Of a DNA stretch of 64,000 bases, positions 9,501 to 20,360 are shown one piece after another. The position numbers were made by a program, and so were the translations under genes. The stretch spans positions 1-64,000 of the forward strand of contig JAPTJF010000254.1 of assembly GCA_029339195.1 (NCBI GenBank), written 5' to 3'. The notes beneath the pieces are model-generated. The model was not told the origin of the DNA. It did not search any database and saw only the letters and a list, made by a program, of their open reading frames with translations. The stretch's first letter is position 1, and each line of letters begins with the position of its first letter. Source of the stretch: Micractinium sp. NFX-FRZ (lineage: Eukaryota; Chlorophyta; Trebouxiophyceae; Chlorellales; Chlorellaceae).

Positions 9501-12500
9501 CAAGGCGACGGCCAGCAGCGGGCGCAACACAGGTGCGTGCGCGCGTGTGCATGTGTGCGCGTTCACAGGCGGTTTGCCCGAGCGCAGTGGCTGCCCTGAC
9601 ATGCTGACATGCTGGTGCCATAGGCTGTAGGCATGTTAGCCTGTATGGGAAGCCCGCACGGGATGTTATGCCTGGCATGTTAGCCTTTGTGGGGAGGATA
9701 GGGGGGTGGTGCACGTGATCGCCAACTCATCTTCTTGAATGGCCCGCCCCGCGGCCCGCCCCGGCCAGTGCCGATCTCTGGTGCAATTGCAAGGTACTTT
9801 ACAAAGAGGCGCCCTTCTCTGCTTCCCTGGCAGGCGACCGCCAGTTCTTCTACCTGAACGGGCGCCCCGTGGACCTGCCCAAGGCCTGCAAGGCGCTCAA
9901 CGAAACCTACCGCTCCCTCTCCAGCCCGGCGGCCGCCGCCAGCAGGCCCATGGCGGTGGTGGACTTCAGGTGGGGGCGTGGGGGGTCTGTTTGGTTTGGT
10001 TTCGGTAGTGAGCGGTGGGGTGGTCTCTTTGGGGGTTGCATCAGGCGAGCCTGTTTCCAAATGCCTGGTTGGACTTCAGGTGTGCGGACTTCAGTTGGGT
10101 GGGCAGCGTGGGTGTCAGGATCCTGTGTGGCCCGGTGGGTGGGGCGCTGGGGCCGCACGCTCTGCAGTTGTTTGAGGGGGGTGCTGCCCTGCGCTGCGCT
10201 ACAGTCAACACTTGCCCTTGGCACTACGCCTCTCCCCAGGGCTCCCCACCCCGCCTTCTCCTCTGCTCACCTTGCCAGCTACGACCCCCGCTCTTCCCCC
10301 TCCGCCTTGCAGGCTAGGCTGCCCAGGGACAGCTTTGAACGTGAACGTGGCGAAGGCAGCCTCTAGCCCCACTTGTTCCTGCCGTTAAAAACCGCCTCTG
10401 CCCGCTGGCCCGCAGGCTGCCCACCGACGTTTACAGCACCGGGCGCATGTTGATGCACCCCCCGACAGTAAAGTTCCTTTATATACAACCTGTGCTGCCC
10501 GCTGGCCCGCAGGCTGCCCACGGACAGCTACGACGTGAACGTGACGCCTGACAAGCGCAAGGTGTGTGGGGGGGAAGGGCAGGCATGGGGGGAGGGGGCG
10601 TGATTGACAGGATGCCGGTACGATGGTGCAGGTGCGGGAGGAGACGACAAGAGGAGACCCGGCACATGTCTGCAAGTGTGATGCCACCGAACCCAAAGCA
10701 CGGGGCTCCACATAGCGGGAGGGAGGCCTGGGAGGAGTAGGAGGGGCTGGCGCTGGGTGGCGCAGGCTGCTAACGGCAGCAGAGGAAATGTGCATGCCTC
10801 CGCCCATCCTCCCTGACCGCACTCCACAGCACCAACGGCTTTCCACCCCGCCCCACCCCCACCTGCCGCCGCCAGGTGTTCCTGCACGCCGAGAAGAAGA
10901 TCTTGGAAGCCTTCCAGCAAGGGCTGCAGGGCCTGTGGGAGCCGTCCCGCTTCACATACGGCGTGAACGACGCGCTGGGGGTGACCCAGCAGGCACAGCA
11001 GGCACAGCAGGCACAGCAGCGGCGGTCTTTGGAGACGGGCGCGGCGGCGGTGGCGGCGGGGCCTCGGTCCATGCCCTCGTTTACACAATTCACGGCGGCG
11101 GGGGCGGCGCCTGCAGGGGCCTCGCCCTCGGCGCACAAGCGGCAGCGCAAGCAGCAGGACGAGGATGATGAAGAGGAGGAGGCGGGGCGAGAGGGAGACG
11201 GGCAGCATGCGGCGCTGGCAGGCGGCCCAGGTGGGGAGGGCAGCCCCGCCGGTGCAGAGGCGGGACCCGGCAGCTCCCCCCCGCCTGCCAAGCGGCGCGC
11301 TGCCCTGCCGCTGGCCGCATTCGCCCTGGGCGGCGGCAGCAGCGCCGAGGACAGCCAGCAGCCGGAAGGGGCGGCAGCAGGGCATGGCGCCTCACAGCAG
11401 CAGCAGCAGCAGCAGGCAGCAGGGCGGCAGCGCTCGCTGCTGAGCTTTGGCTTCCAGCGAGAACCACAGCAGGCGCAGCAGGCAAAGCAGGAGCAGGCAG
11501 CAGAGGAGGCGCAAGAGGCGCAGTTGGCAGAGGGTGGCGGCTCCAGCCAGCAGGGGCCAGCTGGCATGGGGCAGCAGCAGCAGGAAGGTGAGGAGGCACA
11601 GCAGGCGCAGCAGGGGCCAGCGGCGGCGGCGGCATCGGAGGCTGCAGTGCTCCAGACCACGCCGCTGTCCGCGGGCGGTGCTGGTGGCATGGGGGCGGCT
11701 GCACCGGGGGCACACCAGGGGCAGCAGGTGCGGCAGCAGCAGCAGCAGCAGCAGCAGGGGCGGCAGCAGCAGCAGCAGCAGCAGGAGGGGCCTCTGTCTG
11801 CGGCTGCTGCGTTTGTGCCGCGGCCTGGGGGGCAGGCAGGGGCAGCGGCAGCAGCAGGAGGAGGCAGGGAGTTGGAAGCAGAAGAGGATGATGCTCTGTA
11901 TGAGTTGAGTGATGATGACGCACTTCCAGCAGGCCAGGCAGCAGCAGGCCAGGCAGCAGCAGGCACAGCAGCAGCAGCAGCAGCAGGGCCACGGGCGGGT
12001 GGCAGGTCGTCGGCGGCAGGTGCTGCGGCAGCGGCAAGGGTGGGGCAGGATGGTGCCGCGCCGGGGCAGGTGGCCCATGCTGGGGAGGAGGCGGAAGAGG
12101 TGGAGGGGTCGGGGGGCGCAGGGGCGGTGCGCTACGCCACGTCAGCAGGCGGTGACATCAGCGTGGCTGCTGACATGGCGGGCATACGCCAGCGCCTGCT
12201 GCGCGCGGCGCGCGCCACGGCGGCAGCACAGCACGGCAGCAACGGCAGCGGCGCCGACGGCGGCGGGGGCGGCAGCAGCGGGCACAGCAGCAGGCGCAGG
12301 CAGCGCTCGGTGTTCACTGCTGCCTCGCTGGCGGGGGGCGGTGCCAGCGAGGCGGGGGCCGGGGCGGGGATGTCTCGTGAGCAGGCGGAGCAGGTGGCAG
12401 GTGCGCCGTGCCTGCAGGCTGGCTGGCTGGTCTGTGCCCTTGTGGTGAAATGCAGCAGGCAGGCTTGAGCGGTCTGGCCCGCATGCACAACCAGTTCTCG

Positions 12501-14698
12501 CCCCGCTCGCCGTCTGCCTTGTCCGTCTCTCCTCTGCCTGGGCCCCCCGTCCCATAACAGCAGGAGCTGCTGCATGTCTTCTCAAAGGACACGTGTCATC
12601 ATGGCACAGCACCTCCTCCCGTTTTCCACCCCGCAGAGCAGGAGCTGCAGCGCGTCTTCTCCAAAGAAGACTTCCCACGCATGCAGGTGGGGTGAAATGG
12701 GCGTGTGCCCGCCTGCCTGCTTCCAAGCGCTGTCCCCCCGCTCGTCTATCCCCCTGCTCCCATGCCCGCCTTCCCACCTCTCACGCTCGCACTCTGTCCT
12801 GCACGCAACAGTTACTGCATGCATGCACCCCTCCCTCCCCCGCCTCCCTGGCCCCCGCAGGTGCTGGGCCAGTTCAACCTGGGCTTCATCCTGGCCAGGC
12901 TGGGCAGGGACCTGTTCATCATCGACCAGCACGCCAGCGGTGAGGAGGGGGGCTGGGTGGGTCCTGGTGGGAGGGCGGCGTTGAGTAGGAGGTCGGGGTG
13001 GGAGGGCCAACTGTATGGAGCGTGCAATGGGTGGGGTTGTGGTGTCGAGGGGAGGCTGATTGTATGGAGCGTGCACGGGTGGTGAGGGAGGCCAACTGTG
13101 TGGGTGGGTGTGGTGGTTTGGGGGCTGGGACTGGGGCGCTCCTTCATCACCGGCCAACATGTCAGCCAGCGGCGAGGGGGATTTGTTTGGCAGTGAAGGG
13201 GGGACAGCAGCCGCGTTGCTGAGGGCGCAACTGCTTGCCTGCTGCCCCTACCACGAGTTTATTAAGGTGTAGTGCGTCACCTCTCCTGCCACCAACTCCT
13301 GCGCGCAGACGAGAAGCACAACTTTGAGCGGCTTCAGCGCAGCACGCAGCTCAACCGTCAGCCGCTGCTGGCGCCGCAGCCGCTGGAGCTGTCGCCCACG
13401 GAGGAGCTGACGGTCAGGTGTGGGGGGGGTGGGGAGGGGGTCAGAGTGTCAGACCAGAGAGTTCGGGCACATGTGTTGAACAATAAAGGGAGGGTGGGGG
13501 GCGGGAGGATGGAGTGCTTGCTCACTCACTCGCTCGCAGAACAGCTGGCCTTGGGAGGCAGGCGGGGGAAGGGGTAGGGTTTTGCCACATGGTTGGCTGG
13601 TCGTGTTGGGCACCGCCTGCAGGGGCTGCGTGGATGGGCGCTGCTCGCTCACCCTCACCTATGCCTCAGTTGGCAGTGTAAGAATCTTACGCTTTTGAAC
13701 TCACCGCCCACTCCCCTTTGGTGGCAGGGACCACCTGGACGTGTTCCGCCTCAACGGCTTCGACTTCCGGGAGGACCCCGCTTCGGGCCGCCTGGCACTG
13801 GCCGCCGTGCCCTTCAGGTGGGCGGGCTGGAGGTGTGGTTGGGTGGCCTGCTCCGTTGGCGTCGGGCAGTGAGTGGAGGCGTGGGTGGCACACTCCTGTC
13901 TTTCTTGGTCAAGGGAAAGGTGTGTAGCGCGGCCCGCCAGCCTGGCCCTGGCTGCACGCTGCAGTGGAGGTGGGGGTGGGCAGGATGGGGCAGGGTGGGG
14001 GGTGGGCTTGAGGAGAGGTGAGCTGATGATGTGTGGGCCCCTATTCCCACCTGCAAGGCCCGTACCCCCACCCCTGCCCGCACAAAACAGCAGCCCGACT
14101 GTGCCCCCCTGCCGCAGCAAGAACATCACATTCGGCCCCTCTGATGTCATGGAGCTGGTCACACTGCTGGACAGCGGGGCGGCGCAGCCCTGGGCAGTGG
14201 GCGCGCAGGCGGGGGCGGGCAAGCTGGGGGCGGTGGTGCGGCCGTCCAGGTGGGGGGGGCGGGGCTGGGTGGGGGGCAGGGCACTGATTTAGTGCTGCCA
14301 GCAGGGGAGGGGGAGGGCGCGGCCTTGTGCCTGCTGCTGGCTGGATCCTGTCCGCCAGCACGCTTTGGCACACCACAGGCTGCCACCTATCAACTTATCA
14401 TGCCCAGGTGCGTGCCATGCCGCTGCCGCTCGTGGGTCCTGATCCGCAGCCCCCCACTCACCCCTGCCTGCCCGCCTCCCCACCGCGCACACGCACGCAT
14501 CATGTGTGCAGGGTGCGCGCCATGCTGGCGTCGCGCGCCTGCCGCTCCTCCATCATGATTGGCAAGCCCCTGCACGCCCGCACCATGCGCGCAATCCTGG
14601 AGCACCTGTCCCGCCTGCAGTCCCCCTGGAACTGCCCGCACGGCAGGCCCACCATGCGCCACCTGGCGCTGCTGCCCGCGCCACCGCCGCCGCTCTGA
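6592..14698 (+). CDS. PMS2: DNA mismatch repair endonuclease PMS2 (plant PMS1)
   Basis: Exons are 6592-6723, 6984-7058, 7220-7351, 7444-7553, 7778-7876, 8291-8368, 8616-8702, 9097-9154, 9445-9532, 9834-9969, 10513-10561, 10876-12400, 12637-12686, 12861-12939, 13309-13417, 13728-13817, 14118-14249 and 14512-14698, giving 1071 residues. It is the MutL subunit that with MLH1 nicks the mismatched strand in the nucleus. The GHKL ATPase motifs are intact: ELVENALDAGAT, DNGHGV, TSKI with FGFRGEALSSL, and GTTVAVRELF with LPVRHKEF. The transducer domain has DRQFFYLNGRP and VNVTPDKRK. The C-terminal endonuclease has GQFNLGF, the metal motif DQHASDEKHNFE (about residues 895-906, matching DQHAx2Ex4E), ACRSSIMIG and CPHGRPTMRH. 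A single 1525-base exon encodes a Gln/Ala/Gly-rich linker, which makes the protein longer than human PMS2 (862). The start at 6592 was chosen as the nearest ATG before the conserved N-terminus; 6529 is an alternative. Confidence 0.95.
11734..11784 (+). repeat. CAG-rich polyglutamine runs in the PMS2 linker
   Basis: Two in-frame CAG runs of about eight and seven codons are separated by a Gly-Arg pair, in the disordered linker between the ATPase and endonuclease domains. They are likely variable in length between strains. Confidence 0.85.
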
Positions 14699-14750
14699 GG
14701 CTGGCAAACAGGCTGCCTGCCTGCTGAGGGACCCCTTGTCCACCCGCCTG

Positions 14751-14755
14751 TGTAA
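14751..14755 (+). terminator. TGTAA polyadenylation signal of PMS2
   Basis: TGTAA lies 53 bases after the PMS2 stop codon, a short 3' UTR typical of this family of genomes. Confidence 0.6.
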
Positions 14756-15746
14756 CACGCATGAAGCTCTCTGTTTCTTACAGGCTCGTAAGGCCGGCAT
14801 GAAAAGGGGCACAGGCAAAAGCGCGACGGTGCTCTCTCGGGCGACTGCGGGGCAGGGAAGGGGGGCCTGCAGTGTGGAATGCGGCGCTCTTTCTCACAGT
14901 GTTGTGGCGCGAGGCAGTGAGGGTCGGTTGGCAAAAGTCGTTGGGGTCAAAAGGGGTCAGTGGTGCAAAAGAGAGGGGGCTGTGCAAAGAAGGCAAAAGG
15001 AGGCAAGGCAGTTCAAAAGGCAGACGGCAGGGCTGAAGAGGAGGGGGTGCGGCGGGGCGGGGCATGGACGTGGGCTGGAAATGGGGCTGGTTGAGCAGGA
15101 AGAAAGGAAGAGGGAGGATCAGGTCGGAGCCAGGCCTGGCCAAATATGTGGCAGCAGGAGGTGCGGAACGACTACCGTTATCATCCATCATCATTCGTTG
15201 GGGGGCAGCGGCAGCTGCCCCACACGGCATGAAGGGGCGGGAGGGGGTAGGTGGGGCAAGAAGCGAAGCAGGAGGGGGAACATGTGGGGGAACGCAGGAA
15301 TGGCTGGCCCCAGGCTTTGGTGGGAGCAAAGAGCAGAGCATACATGTGCATGCGGGAGCAGAATCGGCGCGCGGACAGGAAGCATGCGTTGGAAAGGAGG
15401 GAAGGGTGGGGCAGGCAGGAAAGGGAGTGGCGCTGCCTGGCTTATAGCAGACAAATCAGGGGATCCAGGGGGGGAGGCGGCGGGGCGACCCGCCTGGCCT
15501 CCTATTACTGACACGCAGCGGGTGCTGCGTGCCACAGCTACCATCGTGGACGCCCAGGTGGGGGCGTTGCCAGCGGCGGGGGGCTACGTTTAGGGTATCA
15601 TTGCTGGAAGGGCCACACACGCCGGGGGCGGGGGCCAAGGGACGGCGGCAGGCCACCACTTGCGCTGCCGACAACGCTGGGCGCCGCCCCCCGCATGTGT
15701 CGCCAGCTGGACGGGGCGAGCCAGGCAGGCGGCGGGCCCCGCTTGC
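14756..15746. other. Convergent intergenic region between PMS2 and GDPD
   Basis: About 990 bases lie between two converging genes. The + strand is purine-rich from about 14990 to 15480. An uninterrupted reading frame runs through here, but its composition is Gly/Arg/Lys low complexity and it has no recognisable domain, so no gene is called. The GDPD 3' UTR must lie at the right end. I could not assign its polyadenylation signal; the nearest minus-strand TGTAA is at 14778-14782, nearly 1 kb away. Confidence 0.5.
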
Positions 15747-18533
15747 TCAGCCCAGGGCCGCGGACAGCGCCGCCGCCACCCCTGCCACGTCATCAACAAT
15801 CACGCCGTGCACCCCCAGATACCACTGGCGGCGCACCCACTCGGGGTCGTCGTTGAGCTGGCCTGCAAGTGGAGGAAGCAGGGCAGGCACATGCAGGTGA
15901 GGAAGCGCATGAAGCGAGGGGACGGAGGTGGCACTCACTCGGGGTCGTCGTTGAGCAGGCCTGCAGGGGGCATGGGGAGGGAGGGGTTGAGGGAGGGGAG
16001 CAGGTGGGGAGGAGGGGCGGGGATGGACCCGGGGGCCGGAGCAAGGAAGCGCGCCTCTCACCCGCGGTTTGCGTGCCGCCTCCACCCTCCGCCTTGCCCA
16101 CCCCTCTCCGCCATACTTGGCCCACCCTGGCCAGCTGTCCTGCTCCCGTCGGCCCAACCACCCTAGCATTTTCTCCACCCACCCCCCAACCCCCCTCGAG
16201 ACCAGCGCCCCTGGGTAGGCGCCAGCTCAGCTGCTCACCGTATGTCATCACCCGCAGCCCGCGGTTGCGCGCCACCTCCACCCAGTGGGCGCCGTCCCTG
16301 CCCCCCTCCCCGCCCTGCAGCGCCAGAGTGTTGAGGATTACGCCCTGCAGCCCCGCGCCCGCGGCAAAGTCCACGGCGGCGGCGATGGAGGTGCGGCGCG
16401 CGTCGGCGTGCGCGTACAGGCCGCCGCCGGAGAGGAACATGACGGGGGCGTCGGGGCGCCTGCGCGGGGGGTGCAGCGGGGGCAGAGCGGGGGCACAGGT
16501 GGGTGCACAGAGGCTGGGGCGGGTTGGGTGCACAGAAGTAAGCGTTGCGCCCGGGCGGCAGGGCAGCCTGAAAAAGAGCACACAAGGCAAGCGCCGTTGA
16601 CACCCCAATCCCGCCCCTCCTCACCTGCGCTTCACCTCCTGGCACACGCAGGGGTCAAAGGACGAGAACACAATGAGGCGGGGGCCGTGAGCCGCCAGCC
16701 CCGCGTCCACCGCCGCCAGCGTGGCGCTGACCATGCGGTCCACCTCAGCAGGCGGGGTGACCGCCAGGCAGTCGGGCGTCGCCATCTTGATCTCTATGTC
16801 AAAGGCGACGTTGGGGGGGATGCCCGCAAACACCTGCGGTGGCAGGGGAGGGGCCATGGGCGGGTGAGGGGCCATCGGTGTGGGTGGGCAGGCCACACAA
16901 TGCCGACCCGCAGCAGTCAAGGGAGGCAACAGTTCCAGCCGCGCCTGCATCCATCTCCAGCCTCGTCTCTCCGCAAAAAAACAACCAAAACCGCCAGGCA
17001 GGTGCCTCACCCCCCACACCCATTCACCCACCCCACCCGCCCACCTCTGCCAGCGTGGGGAAGTGGTCCTCCTCCTCGCACGCCCACGCCCGCAGCGTCG
17101 GCTCGTGCGCCACCGCCGGCACCCCGTTCTTGTGCTTGCGCAGCAGCCGCCGCCTGCTGGCGGTGCTGCCGCTGGATGCGGTGCTGGCGCTGTCCAGTGA
17201 AGCCAGGGAGGCCAGGGACATGTTGGAGGTGGTTGGGCTGCTGCCCATCAGCGGCGTGTCGGCGCCGTTTGCCGGGGGCGTGGTGCCCAGCACGCCGGGC
17301 GCCGGCGCCAGGCTGGCGGCGGCGGCCTTGATGGGCGCCAGCTGGCGGAACTCATCCAGGGTGAGCTCCGCTATGAGCACGCTGACGGGGCAGCCCTCCT
17401 CCCCGTAGACCACGTAGTTGTCGTGCCAGATGACGGGGACGCCTGGGGGGGGGGCGGGAGGGAGGGGAGGGCGGTCAGAAGGGATCAGGCAGAGGAAGTG
17501 GCCGGGAGGGAAGAGGTTGGGAGGGGGCAGCTGTAGGAATGAGTGACAGTGGGGGCACCAGCCGCGGCACGTCTCCTTGCCTTCACATCCCTATCCTTCT
17601 TGATTCACGTCATATCAATTGCCGGCACTCCAGGAAACAGGCGCCTCCACCGCTTCCGCCGCACCCTCCCACCCACCCCCCTTCACCACGCCAGCCAAAA
17701 ATTGCAAAGCCAGCCACCTGCAACGACGAACCCACACGCCAGCTCACCGTCGCGCGTGACCTGCACATCGAACTCCAGGAAGGTGGCGCCGCAGCCCACC
17801 GCGCGCTGAAAGCTCTTCAGCGTGTTCTCGCGGTACGGAGCGGGGATGGGGGTGCTGCTGGTGGGGTGCCACACGTTGGCGCCCATGCTGCGGCGCAGGG
17901 AAGGCGCGGGAAGGGGCAGGGGCCGTGAACGCGGGAGCAATCAGATAAGGCGGGCGCGCCGCCTGGTGGGCGCTTGGGGCGTGCAAGGCGCTGAGACAAG
18001 GGCGGTGCTTGTGCAAGCAAAAGGCGCGTGCTGGCGTGGGGTGGCACTGCAGTACTGCACATGCTGGAGGCAGCAGGCGGGTGGGGCTCCAAAAACAACC
18101 TATGTGAGGCCACCTTGCACCCTGGCTGCCGGGCGCCCTAGCTGCGGCAGATGCCCTCACCCTCGGTGCCCGCCCAGGGCCACTGTGTCCGCCGCCGAGT
18201 CCAGCAGCCCCGCGAATTGCTTCAGCTCCGCCCACTCCATCGACTCAAACGGCGCGCTAGCCTGCCAGCGGGCGGAGGAGCATCACAAGTGGGGCCCCAG
18301 GCGAGCCGCCAGGTTGCGTGGCCCCTGCCCTCGCACAGCCTGCCGTCCCGCGCCGCCTGCCGCTGCCGCCGGTCAACCCATGGCAGGCGGGAATGCGCTC
18401 GGCTGAGCCCGATCGCTATCGGTTTGGCGCCTTGGCAGCCTCGCGGGCCTGCCAGGCAGCGATTCGGGCCGGGTGCCGCGGTCAGGCCGCGCTTCCAACC
18501 ACCCGCCAACACGTGAAGCCTCACCTGCCTCAT
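15747..18533 (-). CDS. GDPD1: Glycerophosphodiester phosphodiesterase, plant GDPD1 type
   Basis: Exons in transcript order are 18533-18525, 18261-18161, 17887-17748, 17442-17045, 16833-16625, 16459-16239 and 15862-15747, giving 397 residues. The enzyme hydrolyses glycerophosphodiesters (deacylated phospholipids) to glycerol-3-phosphate and an alcohol, used in phosphate recycling. TIM-barrel catalytic features are present: HRG at 35-37, ENT at 57-59, EFDVQVTRDG with E75 and D77, and WHD with H90. FDIEIK, VFSSFDP, MFLSGGG and GVHGVIVDD follow in the order seen in Arabidopsis GDPD1-3. Length matches that subfamily and no SPX domain is present. A Ser/Ala-rich insertion of about 50 residues lies in exon 4 (17045-17442). 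The nine-base first coding exon is the weakest part; an ATG at 18240 within exon 2 is the alternative start. The intron before the last exon holds a damaged copy of that exon's beginning. Confidence 0.92.
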
Positions 18534-19628
18534 CGCCGCCGGCACCGCCTGGCCTTGTATCGACCGGCTGTGCAGCTCAGGAGCTGCTTGATGGCGGGTT
18601 GTCCAGCCCCACGCGTCGGGTATGAGACCGCTCCCGGACGCCGCCGCCACTGCTGGTCTCCTCACAACTCCTCGGCGCCCTGGGCACAGGGCCGTCTGGG
18701 CACCGCTGAGTACTACCGCGGGCATGTGTTGCGCAATCGGACAACGGCCACCAGTCGGATCCGGGACCTTGAAAGCATCATGCCGCCGGCAGCGCCAGCT
18801 CGGCGCAGCGGCCGCACCGCGTGCTGGCAAAGTAGGGTTGAAGACATAAGGTGCGGTACACTTTGTGCCTCGCACCCCCTACCTGCAGCAAGAAATGACA
18901 GACAGAGCAACTGCTCTGCCGCCGCTCTGCATGCCCCACACTGAGCAAGGGGCGCACGGCTGCTGGTCCACCCGCCCCGTTGGCACTCCCTTAGTTAGGA
19001 GCTCAGGGTCGCGCCATTGCAGCCGGCAATGATTCATGCTCCTAAAAACAAGAATTTCTCCAGAATCAGAATAGCACCAAGACGTGCATCATGCATCAAC
19101 CCACATTGAACGAAGCGCTTGTAGCTGTGCTCCGGCCTTTGCACACCCCTCAACACATGTATGCAAGCGCCCCTCCCCTGCATTATCACAACCATTACTT
19201 CTTGAGAAGTGAGAGACACTGTAAAGCTACTCAAGCACCCAATCGCCAACCGGCCCAACCGCGCGGAGTGGCTGGGTCTGCAGGGAATGAAGGCACCTTT
19301 CACAGTCTCTTTACGGCCAAGCCGCAGGCAGGAGGCCCCAGATCGGAGTTAACAATGTGCATCTCTGTCAGTGGCGTGCCGGTCAACAGTTGTTGTGAAC
19401 GTATGCAGGAGTGGGGTGCGCAGGAGTGCAAGGCGCCGGCGCCACGTCCGCGTGGCGCACCCACCCAAGAGTTTTGGCCAGGACCCGGTGCTGAACAGTG
19501 TCGGAGGCCCATTACGACAACCATTCGCATTTCACAGCCCGTAATTTAACCCCCAGTGATCCCGTTTAGACACCCCTTCACCTGAGAGCACTCCGAACCT
19601 TTTGCCGCCCGCACCCCAGCCCGACACC
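18534..19628. other. Divergent intergenic region between GDPD and a small gene
   Basis: About 1.1 kb, probably holding both promoters. It is less GC-rich around 18990-19230 and 19500-19570. Short open frames exist on both strands, but none shows a domain, signal peptide or supported introns. Confidence 0.45.
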
Positions 19629-20360
19629 ATGCAGGGCGTCGCAGCCCACGACGCAATTGATTTGGACAGGCCGGGGGCGCATGCGGAGGCGCGCTTTGCC
19701 AGCGCAGGCAGCCCGCCCCGCCGCCTCTCCGCCAAGCCGGTGAAGCCGGAGCCTCACGGCCCCTCTGTGATTGAGCGCGAATTGGGGGAGGTCTTGCACC
19801 CCGACCGCCGCGCCCAGCTGGGACACCCAGGCGTCGACTGCTACTCGCTGCCCGCGGCGCATGCGCACAGGTGGGCTCGGGCAGGGGGGAGCGGCAGGCG
19901 GTTTCGGCGGGTGGGCGTGATACGGGGAAGGGGACGGCAGGGGGAGCACAGGGAGGGTGCACATTTATGAGAGGCTTGTGCCCGTGCCTCCACGTGAGGA
20001 GGTGCAGCCGAGTTGACCCGGATGCCTCTGCTGTTGCCGGCAGCAACTGCGCTATGGGGTAGCACACAGTGCACGCCCACCCCCAGGTGGGCTGCAGAAG
20101 CGGTACAGGAATTTCCTGTACCGGTTGAAGCCACAGTTGGGCTGTGCACCCAGCTGCCCCCGCCTCCCACCCTCCCACCCTGCTTTCCTTCCCCCTGCCC
20201 CCGCAGGCTGCCCCAGTACAAGGACGCTCGGGATCTGCAGCACCCAGAGGAGGCAGAGGCGCCGCTGCTGGTGCAGGCAGAGGCCGGGGCAGCAGTGGTG
20301 CAGACGGCGGCAGAGGGGCGCGAGGATGCTGAGGATGCGGGAGCCGCTGCCGGCCGCTAG
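19629..20360 (+). CDS. Small protein of unknown function (131 residues)
   Basis: Two exons, 19629-19870 and 20207-20360, join in phase through an AG|G codon with a GTGGGC donor and a CCCGCAG acceptor. I do not recognise the family. The N-terminal half is charged and contains SVIERELGEVLHPD, followed by Pro/His-containing sequence. The C-terminal half is acidic and Ala/Glu-rich. There is no signal peptide or membrane segment. Support comes from phase-compatible splicing, the TGTAA motif at 20635 and codon use like its neighbours. The intron carries a striking 23-base palindrome. It could be a nuclear or cytosolic lineage-specific protein, or a mispredicted frame. Confidence 0.5.
20101..20123. 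repeat. Perfect 23-base inverted repeat in an intron
   Basis: CGGTACAGGAA and its exact reverse complement flank a single T. The palindrome lies inside the intron of the small unknown gene, about 85 bases before the acceptor. It could fold as a hairpin in RNA or be a dyad protein site. Confidence 0.85.

Noticed and set aside
10770..11966. Minus-strand 398-residue Cys/Ala-rich open frame opposite the PMS2 linker
   Set aside because: Antisense reading of CAG/GGC repeats produces Cys/Ala/Pro runs, with no motif. PMS2 is firmly on the plus strand.
14559..15593. Long open frame overlapping the last PMS2 exon and running into the intergenic region
   Set aside because: Different frame from PMS2 and low-complexity Gly/Arg/Lys composition. 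It has no domain and no independent start or splice support. It is an artefact of GC-rich sequence.
19091..19549. 152-residue open frame between GDPD and the small unknown gene
   Set aside because: No domain, no signal peptide, no splice support, and it lies in the expected promoter region.
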